From assembly GCF_001704275.1 (NCBI RefSeq), contig NZ_CP011533.1, forward strand, positions 8,928,001 through 8,992,000: 64,000 bases of DNA, in the 5' to 3' direction. Under the pieces are notes generated by a model. That model ran no database searches. It was not told where the DNA came from and saw only the letters and a list, made by a program, of their open reading frames with translations. Below are positions 33,727 through 41,959 of the stretch, piece by piece. This DNA is from Streptomyces noursei ATCC 11455 (GTDB lineage: Bacteria; Actinomycetota; Actinomycetes; Streptomycetales; Streptomycetaceae). The position numbers and the translations under genes are program-made. Numbering within the stretch: the stretch's first letter is position 1; each line of letters starts with the position of its first letter.

Positions 33727-34311
33727 TCAGGCGTGGGTCTTGGCGAGCAGTTCGAGGATCTCGTCGGTGGTGCCGCGCTCGCCGACGCGGGGGAAGATCT
33801 TCTCGGTGCTGTGCCGGTGGGCGTCCGCGTCCAGGTCCGTCATGGCGTCGGTGGCCAGGGTGAGGTGGTAACCGTGCTCGTGCGCGGCGCGTGCGGTGGA
33901 CTCCACGCCGATGCTGGTGGCGACCCCCGTGAGCACGATCTGTGTGACGCCGCGGCGGCGCAGGTGCAGGTCGAGATCGGTGCCGTAGAAGGCCGACCAG
34001 TTGCGCTTGGTGACGGTGATGTCCCCCGGGTGGCCGGCGAGTTCGGGGACGATCTCGTCCCAGCCGGCGGGCATGGTGTGGTTGTGGCGGGGCGTCTCGG
34101 CCCGTCCCGGGGTGGCGTCGGCGCCGTCGGGGGAGGAGCTGACCCGGACCAGGACGACCGGCAGCGCACGGGCGCGGAAGGATTCGGCGAGCCGGGCGGT
34201 CCGCTCGATGACGTCGCCGATGGCGTGTGGGGTGCCGGGCAGGGCCCGGAGTCCGTTCTGCAGGTCGATGACGACCAAGGCGGTTTTGGGGTCAAGGGTG
34301 GTGACAGTCAT
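33727..34311 (-). CDS. isochorismatase-fold hydrolase lacking the catalytic cysteine
   Basis: 194 residues from ATG at 34311. Asp16 (LVVIDLQNGL) and Lys102 (TVTKRNWSAFYG) of the family triad are present. The usual Cys in the third motif is Gly135 (GVATSIGVESTARAAHEHGY). Loss of Cys is seen in isochorismatase/PhzD-type enzymes, which hydrolyse vinyl ethers instead of amides. Cysteine-dependent nicotinamidase chemistry is therefore unlikely. It lies 101 bp downstream of an MFS transporter on the same strand. Confidence 0.85.
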   Translation of the reverse strand: MTVTTLDPKTALVVIDLQNGLRALPGTPHAIGDVIERTARLAESFRARALPVVLVRVSSSPDGADATPGRAETPRHNHTMPAGWDEIVPELAGHPGDITVTKRNWSAFYGTDLDLHLRRRGVTQIVLTGVATSIGVESTARAAHEHGYHLTLATDAMTDLDADAHRHSTEKIFPRVGERGTTDEILELLAKTHA

Positions 34312-34412
34312 GGTTGGTGCTCTCTCGGTGTGTCGGGTCGCCGTCTGGGGCGTGGGGTCGGTCTGGTGGTCGGTGGGGGCGGGCCACCAAGGGCCCGCCT
34401 GCGGACTGTGGA

Positions 34413-35807
34413 TCAGCGTCCGGCCCGGCGGCGCGGCCGGGGCGTGTCGCCGGCGTCGCCGTCGGCGCCAGGAGGGCGGCCGATGCGGTGCAACGAGCGG
34501 TCGGCGACGCTGACGACGAGGAACGCGGCGGCGACGGCCAGCAACAGCCAACTGAGGTGGTGCAGCCCGTCGGTGGTGGCGCCGCGTCGGAAGAACGCGG
34601 CGTTGGCGGCGGAGGCGGCCAGCGCGCCGAGGTACATGAAGGTGCGCAGCAGCCCGGCCGACGAGCCCATCCGGGCCGGATCCGCCTGGGCGTACAGGGC
34701 GTTCTGATTGGCCAGGCCGTTGAGGCCCTGCGGGATGCCGATGACGGCGCCGATGAGCGCCAGCAACCACAGCGGGCTCGACCCGTCCGCGAGCAACAGG
34801 GCAGCGCAGCCGACGAGTTGGACCACCGATCCGACGACGAGCTTGCCGCGCACCGCGGCGCGCCGCCCGGTGATCGCGGTGATGGCCACGGCCGCCGCCG
34901 ACATCGGCAACAGCACCAGTCCGGCCGACTGGGCGCTGAGCGACCGTCCCTCCTCCAGCCACTGGCTGTAGCCGTACAGGAAGGCGTAGGACGTGGTGTA
35001 GGCCAGCAGTTGACGCCCGTAGGTGGCCAGCAGCGGAGCATTGCCGCGCAGCACCCGCAGGTCGATGAAGGGATCGGACGTGCGCACTTCCCGCAGGGTG
35101 AAGGCGAGGCCCGCCGCCAGGCCGATCAGCGGCAGGTACCAGGTGGCGGCCCGCGGATTCATCAGGAACAGCATGAAGGCGGTCAGGGCGAGCGTGAACA
35201 GGGCCATCCCGGCGACGTCCGTGCCCTGCGCCGCCCGCACGCCGGAGGTCTCCTTCAGCTCGGCCGACCGCGGTAGGTACCGCGCGCCCAGAGCCAGACA
35301 GGCCACGGACAGCGGCACGTTGATGCCGAAGATCAGGTGCCAGCCGCCCGCGGCGATCAGCAGCCCGCCCAGGGTCGGGCCGACCACGGCGATGACCTGT
35401 CCGCAGACCGACAGGGCGGCAAGGATGCCGCTGGGGCTGCGCAGGCCCGTCCGGTCGGACTCGGCGCGCAGCAGGAACATCGACGCCGGATAGGCCGCAG
35501 ACGTCCCGAATCCCAGCAACACCCGGGAGAGGACCAGCACCCACAGGTTCGGGGCGAACACGCCCAACAGGCCGGCCAGGCCCACCAGTGCGGTGCCCGT
35601 CAGATACAGCAGGCGCGGTCCGTAGGAGTCCACCAGGCGCCCGATCACCGGTTGTCCGACGGCGGTGGCCAGGTACAACGCCGAGACCAGCCAGGCGGTT
35701 TGTGAGGGCGGGGCGCCGAATGCCTGCCCGATCGGGATCAGGGCCACGGCGAGCATGGACGAGTTGATCGGGTTCAGGATCGAGCCCAGGATCATCGGTG
35801 CGATCAA
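34413..35807 (-). CDS. MFS transporter (DHA2-like, putative drug efflux)
   Basis: 464 residues if a TTG at 35807 is used. The next in-frame ATG is at 35795. About 12-14 helices are present, with motif A 'GQPVIGRLVDSYGPRLLYLT', motif C-like 'AVVGPTLGGLLIAAGGWHLI' (antiporter signature) and 'SRVLLGFGTSAAYPASMFLL'. It should expel small hydrophobic compounds with proton motive force. The start region is unusual: a frame beginning MSESIDRLRTEP at about 35943 ends in an ATGA overlap further upstream but not in the MFS frame. The neighbouring isochorismatase-like gene may be co-transcribed. Confidence 0.88.
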   Translation of the reverse strand: MIAPMILGSILNPINSSMLAVALIPIGQAFGAPPSQTAWLVSALYLATAVGQPVIGRLVDSYGPRLLYLTGTALVGLAGLLGVFAPNLWVLVLSRVLLGFGTSAAYPASMFLLRAESDRTGLRSPSGILAALSVCGQVIAVVGPTLGGLLIAAGGWHLIFGINVPLSVACLALGARYLPRSAELKETSGVRAAQGTDVAGMALFTLALTAFMLFLMNPRAATWYLPLIGLAAGLAFTLREVRTSDPFIDLRVLRGNAPLLATYGRQLLAYTTSYAFLYGYSQWLEEGRSLSAQSAGLVLLPMSAAAVAITAITGRRAAVRGKLVVGSVVQLVGCAALLLADGSSPLWLLALIGAVIGIPQGLNGLANQNALYAQADPARMGSSAGLLRTFMYLGALAASAANAAFFRRGATTDGLHHLSWLLLAVAAAFLVVSVADRSLHRIGRPPGADGDAGDTPRPRRRAGR

Positions 35808-36161
35808 CTGCCGCCGGAAACCACCGCGGTCCGTGGCGTGCCGTGCCGTGCCGCGCGGATGCGCGAGGAGAGCCGCGTCATGTCTGGGCCCCCTGGGGCC
35901 GTGCGGCCGGTTCGGTGCGGAGGCGATCGATGCTCTCGCTCATGTTCTGCACGCTAAATATATTCAACCTGGACTGTCAATATTTACTTGATCAATTGCG
36001 GTTGATGATGTGTCCGCGGTGACGGATGTCGGCGGGGGTGGGGCAAGGGTGGTCTTGGGTTGACCGAAGCAAAAAGTGAATCAGTTGCACTTTCTCACTC
36101 GTTGCACCTAGTGTGGAAGTGCGGATGACCCGCACCCCGAAGCAAGGGAAAGGGCCCAACC
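35808..36161. other. divergent control region between MFS and FAD monooxygenase
   Basis: This 354-bp region is markedly AT-rich at 35950-36000, where TAAATATATT and AATATTTA arms form an imperfect dyad at 35954-35986. On the minus strand a TTGACA lies near 35981-35976. No intact gene was found. The possible 21-codon leader frame starting about 35943 (minus) has no strong ribosome site. Confidence 0.45.
36084..36107 (+). promoter_or_regulatory. paired GTTGCAC sites and promoter of the monooxygenase gene
   Basis: GTTGCAC occurs at 36084-36090 and 36101-36107 (17-bp period). TTGCAC at 36085 with TAGTGT at 36109 (18-bp spacer) could be -35/-10 boxes. The same GTTGCAC starts a near-palindrome before the TetR gene at 38170-38184, suggesting that regulator acts here. 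Confidence 0.5.
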
Positions 36162-37391
36162 ATGACGATCAGCCCCCGCATCGCGATCATCGGTGGCGGA
36201 CCGGCCGGACTGCTCTGCGCACGCGTCCTCCAGGGGCACGGCATCGAGCCGACCGTCTACGACGCGGACACCGCGGTGGACTCCCGGGACCCGGGAGGCA
36301 CGCTCGACCTGCACGCCGACGCCGGCCAGATAGCCCTCGAAGACGCCGGCCTGATGGATGCCTTCACCGCGCTGGCACGCGCCGAAGGGCAGGCCAAGAG
36401 CCGCCGCGACCACCGCGGCACCGTCCTCGCCGAGTTCGTCCCCGCCGAGGGCGACACGGCCGCGCCCGAGATCGACCGCGGCCAACTGCGGGCGATGCTC
36501 CACGACCACCTGCGGCCGGGCACCGTCCGGTGGGGGCACCGGCTCCTCACGGCCACGCCGCTCGGCGGCGGGGTGCACCGCCTGACGTTCGCCAACGGCG
36601 TCAGTGCGGAGGCGGACCTCGTCGTCGGAGCCGACGGTGCCTGGTCCCGGGTGCGCCCCCTGCTCACCGACGCGGCGCCGCAGTACCTGGGCGTCGCCTT
36701 CCTGGACGCCAGGTTCGACGACGTCGATGCCCGACACCCCGAGATCGCGGCGATCGTCGGCGACGGGCACCTGTTCGCCAACGACAACGACGGCCGCGCG
36801 GTGATCGTCCAGCGCAACAGCAACGGCGTGGTCCGCGGTTACGTGGCGTTCCGCGCCGAGCCCGACTGGCACGACAAGGCCGGCCTGGACCTCACCGACC
36901 GTGCGGCCGTCCGGTCCCACCTCCTACGGGAGTTCGCCCACTGGTCCGCCCAGATGCGCCCGCTGCTCGTCGACAACGACGGCGACTACGTCCCCCGCTC
37001 CTTCTGGGCGCTGCCCGCTCCGCTGACCTGGGACCGCGTCCCCGGCGTCACCCTGATCGGCGACGCCGCGCACCTCATGGCCCCCTTCGGCGGCCACGGG
37101 ACGAACCTCGCCCTGCTCGACGGCGCGGAACTCGCCCACGCCCTCGCCGAAGAATCCTCGATCGACGATGCGCTGGCACGCTACGAGGCGACGATGTTCC
37201 GGCGCTCCGGAGAGCTGGCCGTGGGCGCCAACGAAGGACTCAGGCGGTTCTTCGCCACCACCTCGCCGGACGCGCCGCACCTGCCGCCGGACCACGCCCA
37301 GGAACACCGCAACTACGAGGCCGGGGCGGCGGAATACCGACGCCGACGGGCCGAGGACGAGCGCGCGGTGGGCACCGGCGGCGTCGCGTAG
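36162..37391 (+). CDS. FAD-dependent monooxygenase (TetX/PHBH-like)
   Basis: 409 residues from ATG at 36162 (AAGGGAAAGG upstream). The N-terminal dinucleotide loop 'RIAIIGGGPAGLLCARVLQG' (GxGxxG at 11-16), the DG-type motif 'ADLVVGADGAWSRVRPLL' and the GD motif 'VTLIGDAAHLMAPFGGHGTN' identify a single-component aromatic or tetracycline-type flavin hydroxylase using NAD(P)H. It is convergent with a TetR gene that carries a matching operator, which suggests xenobiotic or antibiotic-inducible modification. Substrate not determinable from sequence. Confidence 0.92.
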   Translation: MTISPRIAIIGGGPAGLLCARVLQGHGIEPTVYDADTAVDSRDPGGTLDLHADAGQIALEDAGLMDAFTALARAEGQAKSRRDHRGTVLAEFVPAEGDTAAPEIDRGQLRAMLHDHLRPGTVRWGHRLLTATPLGGGVHRLTFANGVSAEADLVVGADGAWSRVRPLLTDAAPQYLGVAFLDARFDDVDARHPEIAAIVGDGHLFANDNDGRAVIVQRNSNGVVRGYVAFRAEPDWHDKAGLDLTDRAAVRSHLLREFAHWSAQMRPLLVDNDGDYVPRSFWALPAPLTWDRVPGVTLIGDAAHLMAPFGGHGTNLALLDGAELAHALAEESSIDDALARYEATMFRRSGELAVGANEGLRRFFATTSPDAPHLPPDHAQEHRNYEAGAAEYRRRRAEDERAVGTGGVA

Positions 37392-37449
37392 CGACTGGCG
37401 ACGGAGCGTGGCCCCCCCGGTGCGAGGTCGGAAAGCCGAACGACCCGGC

Positions 37450-38133
37450 TCAGCTCGCGCCGTGGTGAGCGTTCCCGGTGTTCTCTGCCTTCTCTGAGTT
37501 CTCCGAGTTCGCGGTGTTCTCCGCGGACGTGTCGGCACCGGCCGCCGACCAGCCGTGTTCCAGCAGATCGAAGGCCCGGTTGACGGCGGCCTCGGGGTCC
37601 GGGCTGTCGTGGCCGAGGTCGCGGGCCGCCAGGGCGAAGTGGGCGAGCGCCCGGCAGATCGGGTCGTCGGCGGGCGCGCCGATCTCGTCGGCGATCGCCG
37701 CGGCCAGCTCGATCTCGTGCTGCATCCACATGCGGCGGGAGTAGGCGCGCAGTGCCGGGGTGGCGTCGACGAGTTCCAGCAGCTCGGTGAAGCGCGGGTC
37801 GGCGTGCTCGCCCTTGGGGATCCGGGAGCGCAGGACGTGGTCGCGCAGGGCGCGGGGCACGGACTGCCCGGCCGGGCGGTCCCGCACGGCGGCCAGCAGG
37901 GCGGCCTTGAGCTCGTCGCCCTCGTCGAAGACCAGCGCCTCCTTGCTCGGAAAGTGCTTGAACAGCGTGGTGGTGGAGACGTCGGCGGCGTCGGCGATGT
38001 CCCGGATGCCCACCTGGTCGTAACCGTGCTCCGCGAAGAGCCGCAGGGCGGCATCGGCCAGTGCCTGGCGGGTGGCGGCCTTCTTGCGCTCGCGCCGTCC
38101 CAGTGGTGGGCGCTCGCCCGTGGTCTCGGTCAT
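37450..38133 (-). CDS. TetR family regulator
   Basis: 227 residues from ATG at 38133 (MTETTGERPPLGRRERKKAA). A start at 38166 would add 11 residues and is less likely. The HTH is 'VGIRDIADAADVSTTTLFKH'. The C-terminal tail of about 30 residues is an Asn/Glu/Ser/Ala low-complexity stretch (AENTANSENSEKAENTGN), produced by short imperfect DNA repeats near 37470-37530. It is convergent with the monooxygenase. The shared GTTGCAC motif supports a regulator-target pair. Confidence 0.85.
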   Translation of the reverse strand: MTETTGERPPLGRRERKKAATRQALADAALRLFAEHGYDQVGIRDIADAADVSTTTLFKHFPSKEALVFDEGDELKAALLAAVRDRPAGQSVPRALRDHVLRSRIPKGEHADPRFTELLELVDATPALRAYSRRMWMQHEIELAAAIADEIGAPADDPICRALAHFALAARDLGHDSPDPEAAVNRAFDLLEHGWSAAGADTSAENTANSENSEKAENTGNAHHGAS

Positions 38134-38169
38134 GGCGCCATCATACGAGCGGGGTGACCGGGGCAAAGA

Positions 38170-38184
38170 GTTGCACGGTTCAAC
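38170..38184 (-). promoter_or_regulatory. near-palindromic TetR operator
   Basis: GTTGCACGGTTCAAC is a 15-bp dyad with one mismatched pair of positions, 37 bp upstream of the TetR ATG. It shares GTTGCAC with the two sites at 36084 and 36101 before the monooxygenase. Confidence 0.5.
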
Positions 38185-38226
38185 CCGCTGCCGGGCTGTT
38201 CTCCGCCTCGCCTCGGACCGTCGTCC

Positions 38227-38727
38227 TCACAACCCGAGGACGCGAGGCTCGCGGGGAACGCCCGATTCGAGCAGGGCCCGCAACGGTGTGGCGAGATCGC
38301 GTGGGGAGAACAGGTCCGGACCGCGACAGGCGGCGATCTCCTCCGGAGTCCACCACTTCGCACCGCTGATGTGCTCCGCCGCGCGTTCTTCCTCGCTCAG
38401 GGTGCCGCGCGGCGTGAACCAGGCGCTGCGGACCAGGAAGTAGTCGTTGACCACGCCGTCATAGCCGGGCGCGTAATCGGGGCCCAGGACTTCCTGGTGC
38501 CAGACATGTGGTGGCTCGGCGCGGTCCCTTTCCCACTCCAGGCCCACCTCCTCGCGCAGTTCGCGACGCAGCGCGGACAGTGGCCCTTCGTGCCGTTCGA
38601 TCCGGCCGCCGGGGGCGGCCCAGACCGTCGTCCCCGTCTCCGGTAGCAGGTGTCCGCACAGCAGGAGACGGTCGGCGTCGTCGAGGACGAGAGCGCGGAC
38701 CGAGTGACGCAGTTTCAGCGGCGGCAT
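38227..38727 (-). CDS. Nudix hydrolase
   Basis: 166 residues from ATG at 38727. The Nudix box is complete, spanning from 'APGGRIERHEGP' to 'RELREEVGLEWE' (G-x5-E-x7-RE-x2-EE-x-G). An N-terminal 'VRALVLDDADRLLLCGHLLP' strand and C-terminal 'ISGAKWWTPEEIAACRGPDL' are typical of small Nudix enzymes that hydrolyse nucleoside diphosphate derivatives. It lies in tandem with a VOC protein upstream (40-bp gap) and may be in one unit. Substrate unknown. Confidence 0.9.
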   Translation of the reverse strand: MPPLKLRHSVRALVLDDADRLLLCGHLLPETGTTVWAAPGGRIERHEGPLSALRRELREEVGLEWERDRAEPPHVWHQEVLGPDYAPGYDGVVNDYFLVRSAWFTPRGTLSEEERAAEHISGAKWWTPEEIAACRGPDLFSPRDLATPLRALLESGVPREPRVLGL

Positions 38728-38767
38728 CGGACAACACCAATCCCTTGCTCCTCGGTCGGAAACCCGG

Positions 38768-39136
38768 TCAGTCGTGCGAGGTGTCGATGACGCAGAAGAT
38801 GTTGCCGTCGGGGTCGGCGAGCACGATGAAGTCGGCGTCGTCCGGATAGCTGTCCCAGTCGACGCGTCGTGCGCCGAGCGACACCAGCCGCTCCACCTCG
38901 CCGGCCTGATCGGCGGCATCCCCGGCGTACAGGTCGAGGTGGATCCGCGGGTATTCCTGGACCGGCGACTCACTGACGCTGAGTGACAGTTGTACGCCGG
39001 CTCCTTCCTTCGGCACCAGGACCACCCAGTCGTCTTCCATCTCCTCGCGCGGGACATATCCCAGGGCGGCCGTCCAGAACGCGGCCGCACGGGGGACGTC
39101 TGCGACCCCCAACACCACGGACCCGACTCTCAGCAT
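38768..39136 (-). CDS. VOC family protein (glyoxalase/bleomycin-resistance fold)
   Basis: 122 residues from the ATG at 39136 (MLRVGSVVLGVADVPRAAAF). A longer version from 39196 is possible, and neither start has a strong ribosome site. Paired beta-alpha-beta modules end with 'IHLDLYAGDAADQAGEVERL' and 'DFIVLADPDGNIFCVIDT', with metal-type His and Glu-equivalent positions. It could be a drug-binding or isomerase-type VOC member. Upstream neighbour of the Nudix gene on the same strand. Confidence 0.85.
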   Translation of the reverse strand: MLRVGSVVLGVADVPRAAAFWTAALGYVPREEMEDDWVVLVPKEGAGVQLSLSVSESPVQEYPRIHLDLYAGDAADQAGEVERLVSLGARRVDWDSYPDDADFIVLADPDGNIFCVIDTSHD

Positions 39137-39260
39137 GGGTTGATGATGCCGTACGGCGACACTCCTGGGTACCGGGCGCGCGCCTGGCGTCTCCATCCCA
39201 CGACCACGCCGTGGGGAACCCCGGAAACCTCAGGAGCCCCAGGGCCCCCGGGCCCCACAG

Positions 39261-39294
39261 GGCGGATCCGGCGCTGGTAACGGCCGGATCCGCC
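39261..39294. terminator. 12-bp perfect hairpin
   Basis: GGCGGATCCGGC (39261-39272) pairs perfectly with 39283-39294 around a 10-nt loop, 78 bp beyond the stop of the small minus-strand gene at 39372. Likely terminator. Confidence 0.65.
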
Positions 39295-39371
39295 CCCGAC
39301 GGCGTCAGTCGACCGAACTGTCGTCCACGTCCATGGTGGGTCGAGCGATGCCCCGAACCATGGCGCGCGCC

Positions 39372-39530
39372 CTAGCGGTTCTGTGCCCACCACACCGCGA
39401 GGCCGATGACCGCGGTGCCGCACGCGTACGAAGCGCCGCGCAAGAAGTTCGTGGCAACGAGCCGACCGTAGCGGCGCCATGGGTTCCGGAAGCGGGTGGA
39501 TGTCTGCGGACGGCCCTCCATTGTCTGCAT
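39372..39530 (-). CDS. small single-span membrane protein
   Basis: 52 residues from ATG at 39530 with GAGAGGGG about 8 nt upstream. It begins MQTMEGRPQTSTRFRNPWRR and then has a hydrophobic C-terminal span (GASYACGTAVIGLAVWWAQ). Positive residues precede the span, so the N-terminus is probably cytoplasmic. A hairpin terminator lies downstream and a 12-bp palindrome upstream, which supports a real gene. Function unknown. Confidence 0.55.
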   Translation of the reverse strand: MQTMEGRPQTSTRFRNPWRRYGRLVATNFLRGASYACGTAVIGLAVWWAQNR

Positions 39531-40077
39531 CGGGAGCCCCTCTCGTGAACGCGGAGAACAGCGACGGTTCCACACGGGGAGCCCCGATCGGGCGGCGTCG
39601 GTCGCCGGACCTCCGCGCCCGGGCTCCCTTGCGTTGAGTAAGAGCTTACGAGGTTGTGCGCTTGTGAATCGCCGTGTTGCCCGGCGCGTCCCCGGGGAAT
39701 TCGTGGAATGGTGGCGAAAAACCGTGGTGAGGGGTGCTGGGGGTGGTTCCGGAGGGCGCGTCGGGAGGTGCTTGGGGGTGCGCGGCAGTCGTGCCGGGTG
39801 CGGCCGTGGGCGTGAGTGGCACGGCCAACCTCACTGGTTCCAGGGGGACTTGAAAGTCCGCGCGGGGCACCGTGGCGCGGCGCCGCGGGTCGCCCCTTTT
39901 CAACCGGCCTGGAGGTGCGCGCCAGTCGGGGCGCCGGCCAGTCGTCCGTAACGCGCGCACTGTCGCCGGGCGCAGCCGTCGGCGATGCCTTCGCGGACTG
40001 CGGACTGCGGACTGCGGACTGCGGACTGCGGACTGCGGACTGCGGACACCAGGCAGCAGGTAGTAGTGCCTGTGCGC
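39531..40077. other. 547-bp non-coding stretch with palindrome and heptamer array
   Basis: No gene is supported on either strand. GTAAGAGCTTAC at 39638-39649 is a perfect 12-bp palindrome about 110 bp upstream of the small membrane-protein gene, possibly an operator. The 3' part holds a 7-bp tandem array (39993-40047). Proline/glycine-like frames across this region are composition artefacts. Confidence 0.5.
39993..40047. repeat. perfect heptanucleotide tandem repeat (GCGGACT)x7
   Basis: Seven exact copies of GCGGACT fill 39993-40041, with a partial eighth (GCGGAC) to 40047. The array is non-coding and lies 31 bp past the stop of the minus-strand TetR gene at 40078. Copy number is likely to vary by slippage. 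Confidence 0.9.
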
Positions 40078-40767
40078 CTAGTCCTTCCCCGTCTCCCCCT
40101 TCTTAACCTTTTGTGACTTCTGTCCCTTTTGTGCGCCCTTGCCTTGAGGTTCCGCGGGCTCGTCGGGTGCCGCGGTGGGGCGGGTGAGGGCGTGGATGAA
40201 CTGCGGGACCAGGTCGTGGGTGTGGTGTGCGGTGCCGTGGATGAGCCGCTGCGCGGTCAGGCCCTCGAAGAGGGCGACGAGCAGGCGGGTCAGGTCCGCG
40301 GTGGGGACGGCCGGCGCCTCGCCGCTCCGGACGAGCGTTGTCGTGAGTACGTCCGTCAGGCCCTGGTTGAGGCGTTCCTCATGGGTTGCGAGTTCCCGGG
40401 CGACGACGGGGTTGCGCGCCGCATGCAGGGTGAACTCCATGGAGACCAGGAACCATTGCCGTTCCTGGTGAGTGCGACCCGCCATGCGTTCCTGGAGCTG
40501 GGCGAGCGGGTGCTTGCCCTGTTCGGGGTGGGCCGCCGCGTCCGCGAGCTCCGCCAGCAGCCGGTCGGTGTGGCTGTCGTAGAGAGTGAGGAAGAGCTCT
40601 TCCTTGTCGCGGTAGTTGGAGTAGAAGGCGCCGCGGGTCAGACCTGCGCGCTCGACGATGTCGCTGATCGAGGTGGCGTGGAAGCCCTTCTCGGTGAACA
40701 GGGCCCAGGCACTCTCGGTGAGGGCGGCGCGGGTGAGCGGGCGACGCTTGGTCGGTGACTTGGGCAC
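40078..40767 (-). CDS. TetR family regulator with lysine-rich tail
   Basis: 229 residues from GTG at 40767 with GAAGGA upstream. N-terminal HTH: 'ATSISDIVERAGLTRGAFYS' followed by 'NYRDKEELFLTLYDSH', the TetR/AcrR pattern. The last ~20 residues form a Lys/Gln/Gly tail (KGAQKGQKSQKVKKGETGKD) that may add non-specific DNA affinity. It lies 46 bp after the disrupted 3-hydroxyacyl-CoA dehydrogenase gene in the same direction. An operator-like palindrome lies before that gene at 41562-41576. Confidence 0.87.
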   Translation of the reverse strand: MPKSPTKRRPLTRAALTESAWALFTEKGFHATSISDIVERAGLTRGAFYSNYRDKEELFLTLYDSHTDRLLAELADAAAHPEQGKHPLAQLQERMAGRTHQERQWFLVSMEFTLHAARNPVVARELATHEERLNQGLTDVLTTTLVRSGEAPAVPTADLTRLLVALFEGLTAQRLIHGTAHHTHDLVPQFIHALTRPTAAPDEPAEPQGKGAQKGQKSQKVKKGETGKD

Positions 40768-40813
40768 GGCAGGGTCCTTCGGTGCTGCCCGCGGGGGCGG
40801 CGGTCGATCGAGG

Positions 40814-41484
40814 TCAGTCCTGCTGGGCGTAGTCGTCGTAGAAGCCGCGTCCGGTCTTCACTCCCAGGTGTCCGGCATCGACGTAGCGCTGGAGCAGCTC
40901 GCGTGGGCCGGCGGGCAGGGCGGGGGTCTCCGCCGCGTAGTGGTTCTCGATGTCCAGGACGACGTCGAGGCCGACGCGGTCCATCGCGCGGAACGGGCCG
41001 GCGGTCAGGCCGGTGTTGATGCGCCACATCGCGTCGATGTCCTGAGGCGTGGACACGCCCTCGGCGACGACGGCCAGGGACTCCCGCTTGATGGCGGCCC
41101 AGATGCGGTTGAAGATGAAGCCGGTGCTCTCGCGGCGGGCCTCGAAGGGGAAGGCCCCGTAGTGCGGCAGCTCCCGCAGGAGCAGGTCCAGGACGGCGCG
41201 GTCGGTGCGTCCACTGGACATCAGGTCGACGGCCGGCTGCCGGGGCGGCATGTAGAAGTGCATGTTGAGTACGCGCTCGGGGCGGGCCACGTCGTTGATG
41301 AACTGGCTGGTCGGGTAGGACGAGGAGTTGCTCGCCAGGATCGCGTCGGCGTCCGCGGCGGTGTCCAGCTCGGCGAAGATGTGCCGCTTCAGCTCCAGGC
41401 GCTCGGGTACCGCCTCGACCACCAGCCGGCGCCGATGACGGCGACCGGCCGTTGGTGGATGTCCGTGGGGAGGGTGAACGTCAT
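40814..41484 (-). pseudogene. 3-hydroxyacyl-CoA dehydrogenase with internal deletion
   Basis: ATG at 41484 (GGAAGAAG site) opens MTFTLPTDIHQRPVAVIGAG, the start of the NAD-binding fold, at 41425. The frame then breaks. In the next frame 'LVVEAVPERLELKRHIFAEL' continues through 'ILASNSSSYPTSQFINDVAR', 'FPFEARRESTGFIFNRIWAA' and 'GHLGVKTGRGFYDDYAQQD', the normal C-terminal half. From memory of the family some 70-80 residues of the Rossmann domain are missing at the joint, with a frame change. As read the enzyme cannot be made. It was probably the target of the downstream TetR. Confidence 0.82.
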
Positions 41485-41561
41485 GGCTGTCTTCTTCCTG
41501 GGCGGGGTGGCCAGGTCGGTCCGGGCCCGGTTCGCTCCGGGTTCACGGCCACCACCCATCA

Positions 41562-41576
41562 GATACACAATGTATC
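41562..41576 (-). promoter_or_regulatory. TetR-type operator and promoter before the HADH-TetR unit
   Basis: GATACACAATGTATC is a 15-bp palindrome (6-bp arms, 3-nt centre). On the minus strand TTTACA and TACATT with a 16-bp spacer make a plausible promoter that the palindrome overlaps. It lies 78 bp upstream of the HADH ATG. Confidence 0.55.
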
Positions 41577-41880
41577 CGATGCATGATGTATGTAAATCGC
41601 ACGGCCGCGCCGCCTAGTAGTGCCCCGCCCCTTGGTCCGGGGGAAATCCATGTGTCCCGAAGGCGTCCTCCGCCATGCCGGCACCCCGTTGACCGCGCCG
41701 GTCTATCTGCTCCGCCCGGTCCGCCCGCCCCGCCCGGTCCGCCCGGACCGTGAGTACTTCGACGTCGTCTGGAAACGGGGGGCGTCTCGGCCGGTCGCAT
41801 CGGCACCGATCCCGCGCTGGCGTCCGCGCGCCCCGTTCACGGCCGTCTCGCCTGCTGAGCGGGTGGGGATGCGCAGGCGT

Positions 41881-41921
41881 CGGCCCCGAACTCCCTTGAT
41901 GGGGAAGGGGGTTCGGGGCCG
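41881..41921. terminator. 15-bp hairpin after the ArsR gene
   Basis: 41881-41895 (CGGCCCCGAACTCCC) pairs with 41907-41921 at 14 of 15 positions, with one G-T-type mismatch. It lies 39 bp past the minus-strand ArsR stop at 41960. Confidence 0.65.
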
Positions 41922-41959
41922 GTGTGGGGGTGCGGGTGTGGCGTGTTGTGCCGAGCGTT

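Larger units (their letters stand above)
41485..41959. other. 475-bp intergenic region, no gene
   Basis: It contains the promoter/operator of the HADH-TetR unit at its left part (41560-41600) and a terminator at its right (41881-41921). Short frames on both strands are Pro/Arg-rich and lack ribosome sites. Confidence 0.5.

Noticed and set aside
39993..40047. CRISPR array
   Set aside because: Units are 7 bp, contiguous and without spacers. This is a simple tandem repeat.
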